NCBI GenBank assembly: GCA_036278935.1 | Contig: DASUKA010000175.1 | Coordinates: 1-62,345, forward strand | Source of the DNA: DASSNR01 sp036278935 | GTDB lineage: Bacteria; Gemmatimonadota; Gemmatimonadetes; Gemmatimonadales; Gemmatimonadaceae | Direction: 5' to 3' | DNA length: 62,345 bases | Shown: positions 43,629 to 52,916 of the stretch, one piece after another | Layout: each line of letters opens with the position of its first letter | How positions within the stretch are numbered: the first letter of the stretch is position 1 | The notes under the pieces: generated by a model | Told to the model about the DNA's origin: nothing | Seen by the model: only the letters and a program-made list of their open reading frames with translations | The model's database searches: none | Position numbers and translations under genes: made by a program

Positions 43629-44546
43629 GTGACCGATCCGACCGTCGACGCCCGATTCCTGGCGGCGCTGCTCGATGGGCGCTTGTCGCAGGACGATCGC
43701 GACGAGGTGCTGCGGCGCGTGGCGGCCTCTCCGGAAAGCTTCGAGGCGCTGGTGGAGGCCGTGGCCATCGTCCGCGATGTGGAAGGGTACACGCCCCGGA
43801 CCAGCCCCGTCACGCCGGCGACCACGAGCCCTCGGCGCCGGTGGCGATCGAAATCGGCGGTCCGCTGGCTGAGCGTGGCGGGAGCCGTTGCGGCAGCGGC
43901 GGTGCTGCTGTTAATCGTGCAACGGTCGCGGCGCCCCAGCGAGGGGTCGGCGCAGCGGCTGGCCGCGCTCCTGGTCTCCCAGGGCGCCGTGGCCCCGGCG
44001 GGCTTCGACGCCACGCCGTGGGCGGCGCGTCGCGGAAGCGGAGGCACGCTCAGCACGCGGGCGCGCGCCGTCCGCCTTGGCGCGCGAGCGGTGGATCTCG
44101 AGCTCGCCGTTCACGCGCAGAGCACGACCGCTGCGTCCATCGCCTCCGCCATGGCGCACGAGCTGGACGCGGTGCCGGCAGCCTCGCCGGTGACTACGCT
44201 GTACCGGAATATCACCCGCCTCGCGGCGAGTGACGCGCGTGCGACGCGCGTGCAGCTCACGTCGGCGGAAGGCTCCACCGCGCGCCTCGTCGGCACGGAT
44301 GCGTTCGAGTTCGGCGGCTGGCTTCAGTCCGCTCGCATCGCCGCCGCCGGGCGCGACCGGAACTTCTTTGCGTCAGACGTGAGCGGCGATGCGATCCGCG
44401 GCGCGCGCGATCGCCAACTCATCGACTCCACCACACACGCCGCGCTGACACAGCTGCGCGCGAGCGCTGCCGTCGGCGACGGCGCCGACTGGGGCGCGCT
44501 CGCCGCGCGTCTCACGGATATCCTGCGCGCGCTGGCCGGCGGGTGA
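43629..44546 (+). CDS. single-pass membrane protein, putative anti-sigma factor
   Basis: 305 residues from GTG 43629. The cytoplasmic N-terminus (DARFLAALLDGRLSQDDRDEVLRRVAASPESF) resembles the helical anti-sigma domain of this gene neighbourhood, but lacks a zinc-binding HxxxCxxC motif. One membrane helix (WLSVAGAVAAAAVLLLIVQ) precedes an outside domain of unknown fold. Position right after a sigma factor gene supports an anti-sigma role. It converges on the CHAT gene, 19 bp between stops. Confidence 0.6.
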   Translation: MTDPTVDARFLAALLDGRLSQDDRDEVLRRVAASPESFEALVEAVAIVRDVEGYTPRTSPVTPATTSPRRRWRSKSAVRWLSVAGAVAAAAVLLLIVQRSRRPSEGSAQRLAALLVSQGAVAPAGFDATPWAARRGSGGTLSTRARAVRLGARAVDLELAVHAQSTTAASIASAMAHELDAVPAASPVTTLYRNITRLAASDARATRVQLTSAEGSTARLVGTDAFEFGGWLQSARIAAAGRDRNFFASDVSGDAIRGARDRQLIDSTTHAALTQLRASAAVGDGADWGALAARLTDILRALAGG

Positions 44547-44565
44547 CTCGCGGCGCGAGCCGGAG

Positions 44566-47500
44566 TTATCGGCCCGCGTAGACGAATGCGCCCCAGGTGG
44601 ATGGCGATCGAAGGGACCGATCGCTGGACCGGAGCAGCCGCAACTGCGCCGAGCGGAGCGCGGATGGCACATCGCCGGAGGTGCGGTACGCCGTGTAAAA
44701 GTCGGCCATGAACGCCGCCGTGGGAACATCGTCCACCAGCCAGAGCGTACCCAGTACCCCTCCGGCGCCGGCCGCCAGGAATGCGCCGGACAGTCCGCCG
44801 AATCCCCCCGTCCGTCCCGTCGGTGACTGCAGCGTCTCGCACGCCGAGAGTACGACCAGGCGGAGGCCGTGCAGGTCCAGGCGCTCGATCTCGGAGGCGG
44901 TGAGCTCTCCGGCGGACGCGCTCCCAGTATCCGCGGCCAGCAGCAGCCCGGAGTGATCGGGGCGCTCGTCGTCCAGAATCGCGTGGCCCGCAAAATGGAA
45001 GACGTCCGCGCGCTGCACGGCCGAGAGGAGGTGTGGAACGGTGGCCGCGCGACCGGTCAGCAATCGCGATCCCGGGTAGAGGGCCGCGATCGCGCTGGCC
45101 TCACGAAGCGAGGCTGGAAGACGGCGCATCCTGGTGAACGCCGCGGAGTCGAAGGCGGGATCGGCGACCACGAGCATACGGGTGGCGCCCACGTCCTCAC
45201 GTCCCTGCTGCACGGCGCGCGGCGGTGCGACGGCAAGCGTGAGCGGATGTCGTTCCACCAGGTAGGAGGCGCCGGCGCTGTCGTAGAGCGCCGCGAAGGG
45301 AACGTTGGCCAGCGCGCCATCGGCAACGATGTCCACCGGGGCACCCGCGGTGCCGAGCAGCGACCGCACCGGCCGAACGAGCAGATCGTAGAGCGACGCG
45401 AGCTGGTGAGCGATCGCCGGATCGGCGTGCAGCTCCATGGCGGCGCGTAGCGCACGGATGTGGGCAATGAGCGATGCGTGCGCGACGGTTCGTCGCTGAA
45501 GGCGCATCGATCGGCCATCGATGACCCAGGTCAGCAAGGTGTCGCCGATAAGGGCGTACTCGAGTGTCGTCGCCCGCGTGCGCACCGGCGACGGGCGAAG
45601 CGCCGTATGCCCGCTGCCCCCGATGGGGAGCAACGAGGCGCGCGCGTCGTTCAGCTCGCGGAGCGCGCCGGCGGTGTCGGCCGCGGCAACGCGCAGCATC
45701 ACGTCCTGGTCCACCAACCGCTGCACGCGGTCAACGAGGTGGGCGCGTAAGGGGGTGCTCATCAGCGACGCGCGCTCCGTGTCCACGAGTGCAATGGCGC
45801 GGTCGAGATCCCTCTGCGCGTCCTCTCGCCTGCCTGATGCGCGCATGACTTCGGCGCGCGCCACGAGCGCGGGAAGGAGGCGTGAGGGGTTGCCCTCGCT
45901 GCCGAGCATCGCGATGGCCGTGTCGAGCTCGGCGATGGCCGCGCCGGAGAGGGAGTCCGGTCTCGCGACGGCGTCGTCGAGCATCAGGTCGAGCCCCAGC
46001 GCCGTTTTCGCGGTACCCGGCGGCAGCCCATCGATCGACCGGCGCGCGGAGTCCACGTCCGCCATCGCCAGCCGGCGTTCGCCCATCGCCGCGTACAGCC
46101 GCGAGCGCGCGAGTCCTGCCTCCGCCACGTAGACGGAGCGCCCGGTGTGCTCCGCAACGGCCATGCCCTCGTTCTGGAGTTGCAGTGCGGCGTTGAGCAG
46201 TCCGTCGCGCATCGCCGCCGTCGCCCACACCATCAGCAGATTGTGCAGCCAGACCGATCCTCGATAGGGTCTGAGCGTGCGGCTCGCCCGGTAGGCGGAG
46301 GCCGCGGCATCGGGGCTCCCCATGGCGAACCGAGTCTCGGCGATCAGATACTGCACGGCGCCGAGGCTCTCCCGCTCGTGTATTCGCGCGAAGAGCGCGG
46401 CGGCCTGGGTGAATTCGGAGAGCGCCTGATCGAAATGTCCCGCGCGGGCAAGGGTGGTGCCCTCCGACCATCGCGCCCGCGCCAGCAGCGCCGGGTACGG
46501 GCGCTGCTGCGCGCGGCGGAGGATCCGATGGAAGATGCCTTCGGCGCGATCCGTTCGCCGCTGGTAGACGAGCGCTGTCGCCTGCGAGAGCAGGGCCCGC
46601 AGATGGAGCGGCGTCATGGCATCGGATTCCGCGACGGCGCGCGCGAACGCGTGCTCGGCCGCTCCATAGTCGATGGCCTGCCGGTACGTGCGGCGTCCCT
46701 GATCGAAGTCGTGTTGCGCCAGGGCGAGGCGGTGCAGCCGGCGCGGATCGCGTTGCGCTGACCGGATGAGCGCGACCTGATCGCTCAGCGCGGGGGCGCC
46801 GCCGCGCTTCCGCAGCGTTCGTCCCGCGACGGTCGCTGCCGCCAGTAGTCGCTCGGCGCGGGCGTGGTCGCCATGGAGCGACGCCGCGCTCCACGCATCG
46901 AGCAGACGATCCCACGCCCACTGCCCGGCGTTCTCCGGGTCGGCGGCCGCGTATCGCACGATGGCGCTGTCGGGCGCGTCCACGGCGGGCGCACGAGGAG
47001 GATCGCGCGGGTGATCCCGCGCCAGGTCGTGCCTGGCCTCCCCGGCCCAGGGAGAGAGCGAGTCCACGGCGAGAAACGCGCGCCATGCCCGTCGTGCGTC
47101 GTGCATCAGACCGAGCGCGTCGAGCGTCAGCGCGAAGTCGAACAGGAGGGGTGCACTTCGCGGGTCGAGCCGGAGCCCGCGCTGCTCGGCGTCCAGCGCC
47201 TGGAGCAGATGGCGCGCATCCTGAGTGCGCTCGGCCGCGAGCATCTGCGCCGCGGCCAGATCGCACAGGATCGGTGACGAGCCAGGCGAGACTCGCGCGG
47301 CAGTGTTGAGCAGACCGATCGAGCGCTGGAGCAGCGCGGCGTCCGAGGCGCTTCCCCAAGCCAGGTCGAGGAGCGCCGCCGCGTGCAGCGCATCCGGTGT
47401 GGGGTGGGTGCGCGTGGTAGTCGCCACTCGAGCCGAGAGATCGAGCACGGCGCGCGACGGAGTGCGCATCTCCGGTATCACGGGGCAATCAAGCTCCGGG

Positions 47501-47715
47501 ATCAGTCGCGCCGAGTCTGGCGCGCCGCCGCCGCACGGCTGGTACACCACGGGGATGGACAGGCGTGGGGCGAAGGAGCGATGCAGCCGGGCGATGCGGG
47601 CAAGCCGGGCCACGAGGGCGCCGGACTCACCTGCCGGAGAGGAGGGCGGCGCGCCGCAGGACGCCATCAGCCAGGCGAGCAGCGCTATCGCAGGGAGCCG
47701 CGATGCGCCGGGCAT
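44566..47715 (-). CDS. TPR-CHAT lipoprotein (caspase-like peptidase domain)
   Basis: 1049 residues from ATG 47715. The signal peptide ends in a lipobox-like MASC, so the protein is probably a lipoprotein. A long array of TPR-like helical pairs (Ala-rich, for instance HLRALLSQATALVYQRRTDRAE split over two helices) fills about 60-700. The C-terminal CHAT domain has VFHFAGHAIL with His911 and LRLVVLSACETL with Cys959, the catalytic dyad, plus GGVLGTLWLVDD. CHAT domains are caspase relatives found in bacterial cell-death and defence proteins and in separase-like enzymes. The neighbouring sigma/anti-sigma pair suggests it is a regulated output or sensor. Confidence 0.88.
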   Translation of the reverse strand: MPGASRLPAIALLAWLMASCGAPPSSPAGESGALVARLARIARLHRSFAPRLSIPVVYQPCGGGAPDSARLIPELDCPVIPEMRTPSRAVLDLSARVATTTRTHPTPDALHAAALLDLAWGSASDAALLQRSIGLLNTAARVSPGSSPILCDLAAAQMLAAERTQDARHLLQALDAEQRGLRLDPRSAPLLFDFALTLDALGLMHDARRAWRAFLAVDSLSPWAGEARHDLARDHPRDPPRAPAVDAPDSAIVRYAAADPENAGQWAWDRLLDAWSAASLHGDHARAERLLAAATVAGRTLRKRGGAPALSDQVALIRSAQRDPRRLHRLALAQHDFDQGRRTYRQAIDYGAAEHAFARAVAESDAMTPLHLRALLSQATALVYQRRTDRAEGIFHRILRRAQQRPYPALLARARWSEGTTLARAGHFDQALSEFTQAAALFARIHERESLGAVQYLIAETRFAMGSPDAAASAYRASRTLRPYRGSVWLHNLLMVWATAAMRDGLLNAALQLQNEGMAVAEHTGRSVYVAEAGLARSRLYAAMGERRLAMADVDSARRSIDGLPPGTAKTALGLDLMLDDAVARPDSLSGAAIAELDTAIAMLGSEGNPSRLLPALVARAEVMRASGRREDAQRDLDRAIALVDTERASLMSTPLRAHLVDRVQRLVDQDVMLRVAAADTAGALRELNDARASLLPIGGSGHTALRPSPVRTRATTLEYALIGDTLLTWVIDGRSMRLQRRTVAHASLIAHIRALRAAMELHADPAIAHQLASLYDLLVRPVRSLLGTAGAPVDIVADGALANVPFAALYDSAGASYLVERHPLTLAVAPPRAVQQGREDVGATRMLVVADPAFDSAAFTRMRRLPASLREASAIAALYPGSRLLTGRAATVPHLLSAVQRADVFHFAGHAILDDERPDHSGLLLAADTGSASAGELTASEIERLDLHGLRLVVLSACETLQSPTGRTGGFGGLSGAFLAAGAGGVLGTLWLVDDVPTAAFMADFYTAYRTSGDVPSALRSAQLRLLRSSDRSLRSPSTWGAFVYAGR

Positions 47716-47970
47716 GTCGGGTCGTGTGGAAGTGATGGGAAATGCGCTTGCGACTGGGAAATGGGCGGCTGGCGTCCATCTAGAACATCCAGCCACGCCG
47801 GACGCAGGGAGCGACCGGCGCGCCGCGGGACGATGTGTGAGGGCAGTCGGTCGTGAGCAGGTGGGCGGCCGGGTGGATGGGCAGCGCTGATGCGCGGGCC
47901 GGCTGCGCCTCTTCCCCCCGGCACTCCGCCGCTATGGCCGTTCATTCTTTCCTTCAACACGGGATCAGCC

Positions 47971-48795
47971 ATGTCGTTCCGACTTCGCATCACGTTCCGC
48001 GGTCTGTGCCTCTTTGTCTGCGACCGTCGTTCCGCGGTGCCACGCGTTACGGTACTGTTGCCGAATACGGAGATGCCGATGCCATCCGGCGGCGTGATGC
48101 CGCATCGTGCGGTCCTGCTGTGCGACGTGGGGTACACGTTGAATCCCGCGCGCATGCCATCGCCTCCGACGTTGCAACGCGCGCCCTTCACCTCCTGCCT
48201 CGAAGCGATGGACTTCTCCACTGCGGGGCTCACTTCGTCCCCGCTGGTGCCGACGCTGCCGTGCGAGACGCTCGACATCAGTACCTCGGCCAGCGAGGTG
48301 GCGCCCATCGATGAAGCCCTGCTCGATCCCGCCACCTTCCCCCGTGACATGCTGACGGCTCGCCTGATTCTCACGGCGGGTGCGGTTACCGAGCGCGCGC
48401 TCGGGCCGAATTTCACGTACGCCGCCGACCCGAAGCCAGACGTGCCCGCGCCGCGCGCGTGGACCATCGAGTGGACGATCTGTGACGTGGAAGCATCGAG
48501 TGTCAAGCTCGGCACCATGAGGCTCTTCCCGATCAACGGCCTGCTGGATGTCTTTATCTACCACGTCCCGACCATGGAGAATCCCGTGCTCAGTCCGCTG
48601 ACCGGGTCTCCGATTGGACCGCATGCCTTCGACCACATCGCGGCGTACTATGCGCTGTTGAATAATCCGGTCGGCACGCTGCCGGTGCCCCGATACTCGC
48701 CGTACGCGCCGGATCCATGTGCGGGAGGCGTACACGTCCTGGGCATTGTCCCGTATACCTGCCTGCCGGGGCAATTGCAACTCCCCATCACGTGA
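47971..48795 (+). CDS. hypothetical protein
   Basis: 274 residues from ATG 47971, chosen because GGGAT lies just upstream and the preceding 27 codons look non-conserved. It opens MSFRLRITFRGLCLFVCD, has many Pro and Cys residues, and no clear signal peptide, motif or membrane helix. No family is recognised. It converges on the metalloprotease gene, 12 bp between stops. The divergent region 47716-47970 shows no gene. Confidence 0.55.
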   Translation: MSFRLRITFRGLCLFVCDRRSAVPRVTVLLPNTEMPMPSGGVMPHRAVLLCDVGYTLNPARMPSPPTLQRAPFTSCLEAMDFSTAGLTSSPLVPTLPCETLDISTSASEVAPIDEALLDPATFPRDMLTARLILTAGAVTERALGPNFTYAADPKPDVPAPRAWTIEWTICDVEASSVKLGTMRLFPINGLLDVFIYHVPTMENPVLSPLTGSPIGPHAFDHIAAYYALLNNPVGTLPVPRYSPYAPDPCAGGVHVLGIVPYTCLPGQLQLPIT

Positions 48796-48807
48796 GCCTG
48801 GCCTCTC

Positions 48808-51033
48808 CTATCGTGCCTTCACCGTCATCACCGATCTGCCGCCCGTCACCTTGGTCCAGTACGCGATCCAGTGCTCGGCGATGTGGTTGGCTGCCGAGAG
48901 GAGCTGCGGCGTCGGCTGCTTGCCCGGCAAGGTCATCACCACGAACGCCGTGTTGAACCGCTTCTGCGAGTGCGCGAAGTCAGGCTCCCGCTGGCCCATG
49001 GCCGCGATCACGTCCTGAATCGTGATCACCGTCTTGTCGCCCGTGTAGATCGGGCGTCCCTGGGCGTCCATGCGCCCGGTGCGATGCAGGTTGCGCAGGA
49101 TGAAGAAGGGCTTCACCTCCTCCGGCCTGGCCAGCCCCATGAGGTACAGGCCGAGCCACGAGTAGCCCTTGGCGGGCGAGTAGTAGTCGCGGTCGAGCTG
49201 CGTGTAGGTGCCGTCGCCGTTGTCCTTCCAGGTACTGCCGCCCATCGCATCGGCTTCGTACGAGCGGTTGTATGGAAAAGCGGCGGGGAGGTCGACGCCG
49301 GCCGCCCAGTGCACCGGGCCGAGCTGGATCGTGTCGCCGTTGACTATGGCGCTCGCGTCCGCCGCCCACCGGTGGCCCAGCTCGTGGCCGATCTGCGACA
49401 TCGCGTAGTCGTAGTTCGTCATGCGCCTGTCGGGCGAGTGCTCCTGCATCTGTACCGCGGAGGTCGACACCGGCTCGACATACATCCACTGCAACTCGCC
49501 CTGGCTGCAGTAGTCCGAGAGCCCGTGTGTGGTGGTGCCGATCCCCGTCACGTTCCCGCCGCGCGGACCGTTACTCGGCGTGCCCCCCTCTGGGTTGTCC
49601 ACGCGGAAGTCGGAGTACGACGCGATGAAATCGAAGTGATCGCCGAGCGCCGTGATCACGGAGCAGGCCACATCCTGCGCGCGCGGGATGCCCGGCCAAT
49701 GAAAGCCTTCGTACGCTACGGTGAAGGGGCCATTGCGCCTCGTCAGCCCCGAGAGATCTACCTCGGGTGAGCGGAGGCCCGAGAGCGCCACGCGATGCGG
49801 CGCGACGCGATCCGCCACCCGCATACCTGTACCAGTCGCGGCGTTCACCGGCGCTGAGCTGTTGCTTTGAGCGCTGGCCGACACGGAGAGGTGCGTGGCG
49901 CCGGCGAGCTGGAACGGGAGAATCCCGCGGACCGAGATCGTATTTCCTGCGACGGTGACCTCCGGCTCCACGCCTTCACCGGATGCCACATAGCGGGGTG
50001 GGAAGCCGCGTCGTCCACCGAAGCGTCGTCCCGCCACGCCGCGGATCGTCCACACGACCGTCGCATGTGCGGCGTCCGCGGAGGGCGCCCCCCGGTTCAG
50101 TGCGATGCGATATGTGATCCCATCGATGCTCGAGTCTCCCCCCGGAAGTACCGTACCGCGTGTCTGGATGGTGGCCTTGAGAAAGAGGCCATCGATGGCC
50201 GACAGTTTGACGTTCGTGACGTCGAGGTTGGATGCGACCGCCGCATCGCGAGAGTCCGGGATGCTGGCGATCGCGCGCTCCGCCCCCGCCGTCACCATCG
50301 GGAAGACCCCGACCACGGCGTCGCGCGCCGACACATCGTTGTACGACAGCTCGATCACGCCGTCTCTGTGCAGCACCGCCTGGATGCGATTCACCGTCGG
50401 CGTCCACGTAAAGGACTGGATGGTGCCGTAGGGCTCGGTGAGCTCCCACGTCACCACCACGCGGTCCGGCAACTCCTTCACGTAGCGCCGTCCGCGCATG
50501 TCCGGTTTGACGAACGCCGCGATGCCGGGGAGCATGTTGATGAAGGTGCGCCCCACCGTGCGCAGCAGGGGATAGCGCTGCATCAGAAACCCGGCTCGCG
50601 GCGAGAGACCGGCGCCCGTGCGATTGCCGGCTGGCGGGCCGCCCCTCCCGCGTCCCCCTGCGTGCTGCACGGTGCCGAAGGTGATGGCGCCCGTGGCGAC
50701 GGCGAGCGTGTCCCACTGCCTGCCGGAGAAGGGGAAGGCGAAGTGGTTGAGCGCGAAGCTGCGGCCGGTGAGCACGGGTCCGAAGTCGGCATCCCACTGC
50801 AGCGCGACGTTCTGCACGCGATATCCCGCGGCGCCCGGGGTGAACCGCAGCGTGCGATGGTCGAGGTCGAAGAGGCGTGCAGGGGCGACGGCGCCGCTGT
50901 CGAGCTCGAGGTGAATGAGGTTGTCCATGACGGTGACCTTGCCGATGGGGTGCCCGGGCTGCCGTTGAGCGGGCAGCAGGGCCGGGAGCGCGGCCAGGGT
51001 CAGGAGGGTGGGGAGGTAGCGAACAGTGCGCAT
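48808..51033 (-). CDS. secreted zinc metalloprotease-like protein
   Basis: 741 residues from ATG 51033. A signal peptide (MRTVRYLPTLLTLAALPALL) is followed by a beta-rich region and an Arg/Gly/Pro-rich segment. The zinc motif HELGH (550-554) lies in MSQIGHELGHRWAADA, followed by a probable third ligand Glu in NRSYEADAMGG. No standard peptidase family was recognised beyond the gluzincin-like motif. It is followed by a TPGKQPTPQLL helix-rich end. Confidence 0.65.
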   Translation of the reverse strand: MRTVRYLPTLLTLAALPALLPAQRQPGHPIGKVTVMDNLIHLELDSGAVAPARLFDLDHRTLRFTPGAAGYRVQNVALQWDADFGPVLTGRSFALNHFAFPFSGRQWDTLAVATGAITFGTVQHAGGRGRGGPPAGNRTGAGLSPRAGFLMQRYPLLRTVGRTFINMLPGIAAFVKPDMRGRRYVKELPDRVVVTWELTEPYGTIQSFTWTPTVNRIQAVLHRDGVIELSYNDVSARDAVVGVFPMVTAGAERAIASIPDSRDAAVASNLDVTNVKLSAIDGLFLKATIQTRGTVLPGGDSSIDGITYRIALNRGAPSADAAHATVVWTIRGVAGRRFGGRRGFPPRYVASGEGVEPEVTVAGNTISVRGILPFQLAGATHLSVSASAQSNSSAPVNAATGTGMRVADRVAPHRVALSGLRSPEVDLSGLTRRNGPFTVAYEGFHWPGIPRAQDVACSVITALGDHFDFIASYSDFRVDNPEGGTPSNGPRGGNVTGIGTTTHGLSDYCSQGELQWMYVEPVSTSAVQMQEHSPDRRMTNYDYAMSQIGHELGHRWAADASAIVNGDTIQLGPVHWAAGVDLPAAFPYNRSYEADAMGGSTWKDNGDGTYTQLDRDYYSPAKGYSWLGLYLMGLARPEEVKPFFILRNLHRTGRMDAQGRPIYTGDKTVITIQDVIAAMGQREPDFAHSQKRFNTAFVVMTLPGKQPTPQLLSAANHIAEHWIAYWTKVTGGRSVMTVKAR

Positions 51034-51142
51034 GATCGCGGCGGCGGGGCGGGAGTGTGGAGGCCATGCGGACGACACGCGGATACAATATACAAATGGG
51101 CGGCCGGACGACGGGATCGCAAGAGCAACACGGGAGCACGCG

Positions 51143-51850
51143 TCATTCGCGCTGGTCGGACGGCGAGGCGTGAGGCCGCCGCAGCCGGGCAATCCTCCGC
51201 AACAGCACGAGCAGCGCTCGCGAGGCGCCCTCACGCTCCATGTGGTCGATCGCTCGGGATGTTCGGGCCGCCGCCGTGTATTCCCGGCTTCCCACCGCCT
51301 CCACCTCCTTCCACAAGAGCTGCTGCAAGCGCTCGGAGCCGGGCAACCTGCTCGCGAACGCGATCTCCTCCTTCTTGCACCGCTGCTCGATCCGGCCGGC
51401 GCTGCTCGGCACGTACGCGCAATGCCGCAGACGTGCGTGCGTCGCTTCGTGGACGATGATCATCGCCGTCTGGATAGCCCTCCACTTCTCCACCATTTCC
51501 GGATTCAGGATGCAGATGGCATCATCGTCCAGATACTGCCCCGCGGTGCCGGGCATGACGAACGGCCACACGAGCACGGCGCGCAGATCGCGGCGGATGC
51601 GGGCCATGCGTCGCGCATCGTACCGCGCGATGACGCCGAGCGCGTTCGCCACCCGCTGCGCGAGTGCCTTGCGTTCGCCAGCCGGCATCAGCGCCACCAC
51701 GATCGGAACGCCCTGGGCTTTCCAGCGCGGACGTGCCAGGGCTCGGCGCCGCGCGGCGTCGACACCACGACCAACGAGCCGGGCAAGCAGGCGTTGCCAG
51801 CGCGGAATGGGCGCCTGGCCAACCAGCGCGTCAGGAATCGGCCGCTCCAC
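51143..51850 (-). CDS. putative zinc peptidase-like protein with HEATH motif
   Basis: 235 residues with GTG start. MIIVHEATHARLRHC has the HExxH metal motif. It is flanked by basic, Arg-rich helices (VDAARRRALARPRW, RALLVLLRRIARLRR) and no signal peptide. A downstream EIAFASRLP segment could hold the third ligand Glu. The family is not recognised. It lies 110 bp upstream of the metalloprotease gene on the same strand. Confidence 0.55.
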   Translation of the reverse strand: MERPIPDALVGQAPIPRWQRLLARLVGRGVDAARRRALARPRWKAQGVPIVVALMPAGERKALAQRVANALGVIARYDARRMARIRRDLRAVLVWPFVMPGTAGQYLDDDAICILNPEMVEKWRAIQTAMIIVHEATHARLRHCAYVPSSAGRIEQRCKKEEIAFASRLPGSERLQQLLWKEVEAVGSREYTAAARTSRAIDHMEREGASRALLVLLRRIARLRRPHASPSDQRE

Positions 51851-51897
51851 GGAACGACGGAAAAGCAGCGGCCGGGCGCGGAATCAGGCGACCGCCT

Positions 51898-52764
51898 TCA
51901 CCGCTCGCCCTCCCCTCCGCCGTGAACCGCCACCGCTCCCACATGGAACCGCGTCAGCATCCCGTGCCCCTTGTAATGCGGCACGTTCTTCTCTCCGGGC
52001 ATCAGACAGAGCAGCACGTAGTCTCCCGGGGTGAGACGCGCCGTGAACCAGCCATGGTGCCCTCGGTCGAGTCCCACCATTCCACCGAGCGGGCGTGCCC
52101 GCGGGCTTCCCTTCGCGGGATGCTCGAACCACGCATCGATGTCGGCCATCGTCGCACCGGGCGCCAGCCGGAAGAGCTCGACGTCGTGCTCCGCGGGGCC
52201 GTTGTTCTCAACCCGGAACAGCTGCCGGCCCGGAGTGGGCGCGCCCGAGAGGTGGATGGCGTAGTCCTGCAGCGTGATGGTGGTGGCCGTGCGCGGCTCC
52301 GCCGCGCGTGCGGCCCGGCTGGGGACGACCTCCAGCGGCGCCACCATTCCCTTGAGCACGTGCATCTTGCCATCCTCGCCCACTACCCAGCACGCAAGTG
52401 CCGCGTGCCCCGGCTCCAGTATCACGGTGGCGAGGGAGGTATCGCCCGGCGCCACGGCGTTTGGACCGCCTACTTCGTACGGGCCCGCGAACACGCTGTC
52501 GGCCTGCACGGCCGCGAAAAATTCCGACATCGTGTGCGTACCCAGCCACACGATCCCCATCATGTGCAACTCCTTTCCGCGGTTGATCAGTCGGAAGGTG
52601 ACCGGTCCGGCTGGAACGGAGCCGGGTGAAGGGAGTGAGAAGGCGAAGTCGGTCGCAATGACGGTGATGACCGGTGGCACGGTGTGAGCCGGCGGCAAAG
52701 CCGGGCTCGCGGGACCGAGCGACGCCGAGAGGGCGAACAGTGGGACAAGGGCGATGGGGTTCAT
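51898..52764 (-). CDS. double cupredoxin-like secreted protein
   Basis: 288 residues. The signal peptide (MNPIALVPLFALSASLGP) leads to two Greek-key domains. Each has a possible full type 1 copper set: domain 1 His in GKELHMMGIV, then Cys, His and Met in ALACWVVGEDGKMHVLKGM; domain 2 His in AEHDVELFRL, then LLCLMPGEKNVPHYKGHGM. Two-domain cupredoxins may carry electrons or store copper. GGAGAC precedes the ATG. A multicopper oxidase lies farther right, but not in the same operon. Confidence 0.7.
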   Translation of the reverse strand: MNPIALVPLFALSASLGPASPALPPAHTVPPVITVIATDFAFSLPSPGSVPAGPVTFRLINRGKELHMMGIVWLGTHTMSEFFAAVQADSVFAGPYEVGGPNAVAPGDTSLATVILEPGHAALACWVVGEDGKMHVLKGMVAPLEVVPSRAARAAEPRTATTITLQDYAIHLSGAPTPGRQLFRVENNGPAEHDVELFRLAPGATMADIDAWFEHPAKGSPRARPLGGMVGLDRGHHGWFTARLTPGDYVLLCLMPGEKNVPHYKGHGMLTRFHVGAVAVHGGGEGER

Positions 52765-52874
52765 GGATGTCTCCGTTTTCGCACGATGGCTCCAGAAATC
52801 GCCGCCACAACCACGAGCGGCAGGGATAGCGTCAGGAACGCGATGATGCCAAGCGGCAGCGCGCTCGATGCGCT

Positions 52875-52908
52875 CGGCGCGGTGCGGGACACGTCCCGCA
52901 CCGCGCCG
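52875..52908 (-). terminator. 16-bp perfect hairpin after a minus-strand gene
   Basis: Arms 52875-52890 and 52893-52908 are exact reverse complements around 2 bases, GC-rich throughout. The hairpin starts 9 bp after the stop of the lipoprotein gene. No T-run follows, so it may stop RNA polymerase only with help, or protect the mRNA end. The rest of 52765-52916 shows no gene. Confidence 0.6.
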
Positions 52909-52916
52909 CCAAGCCG

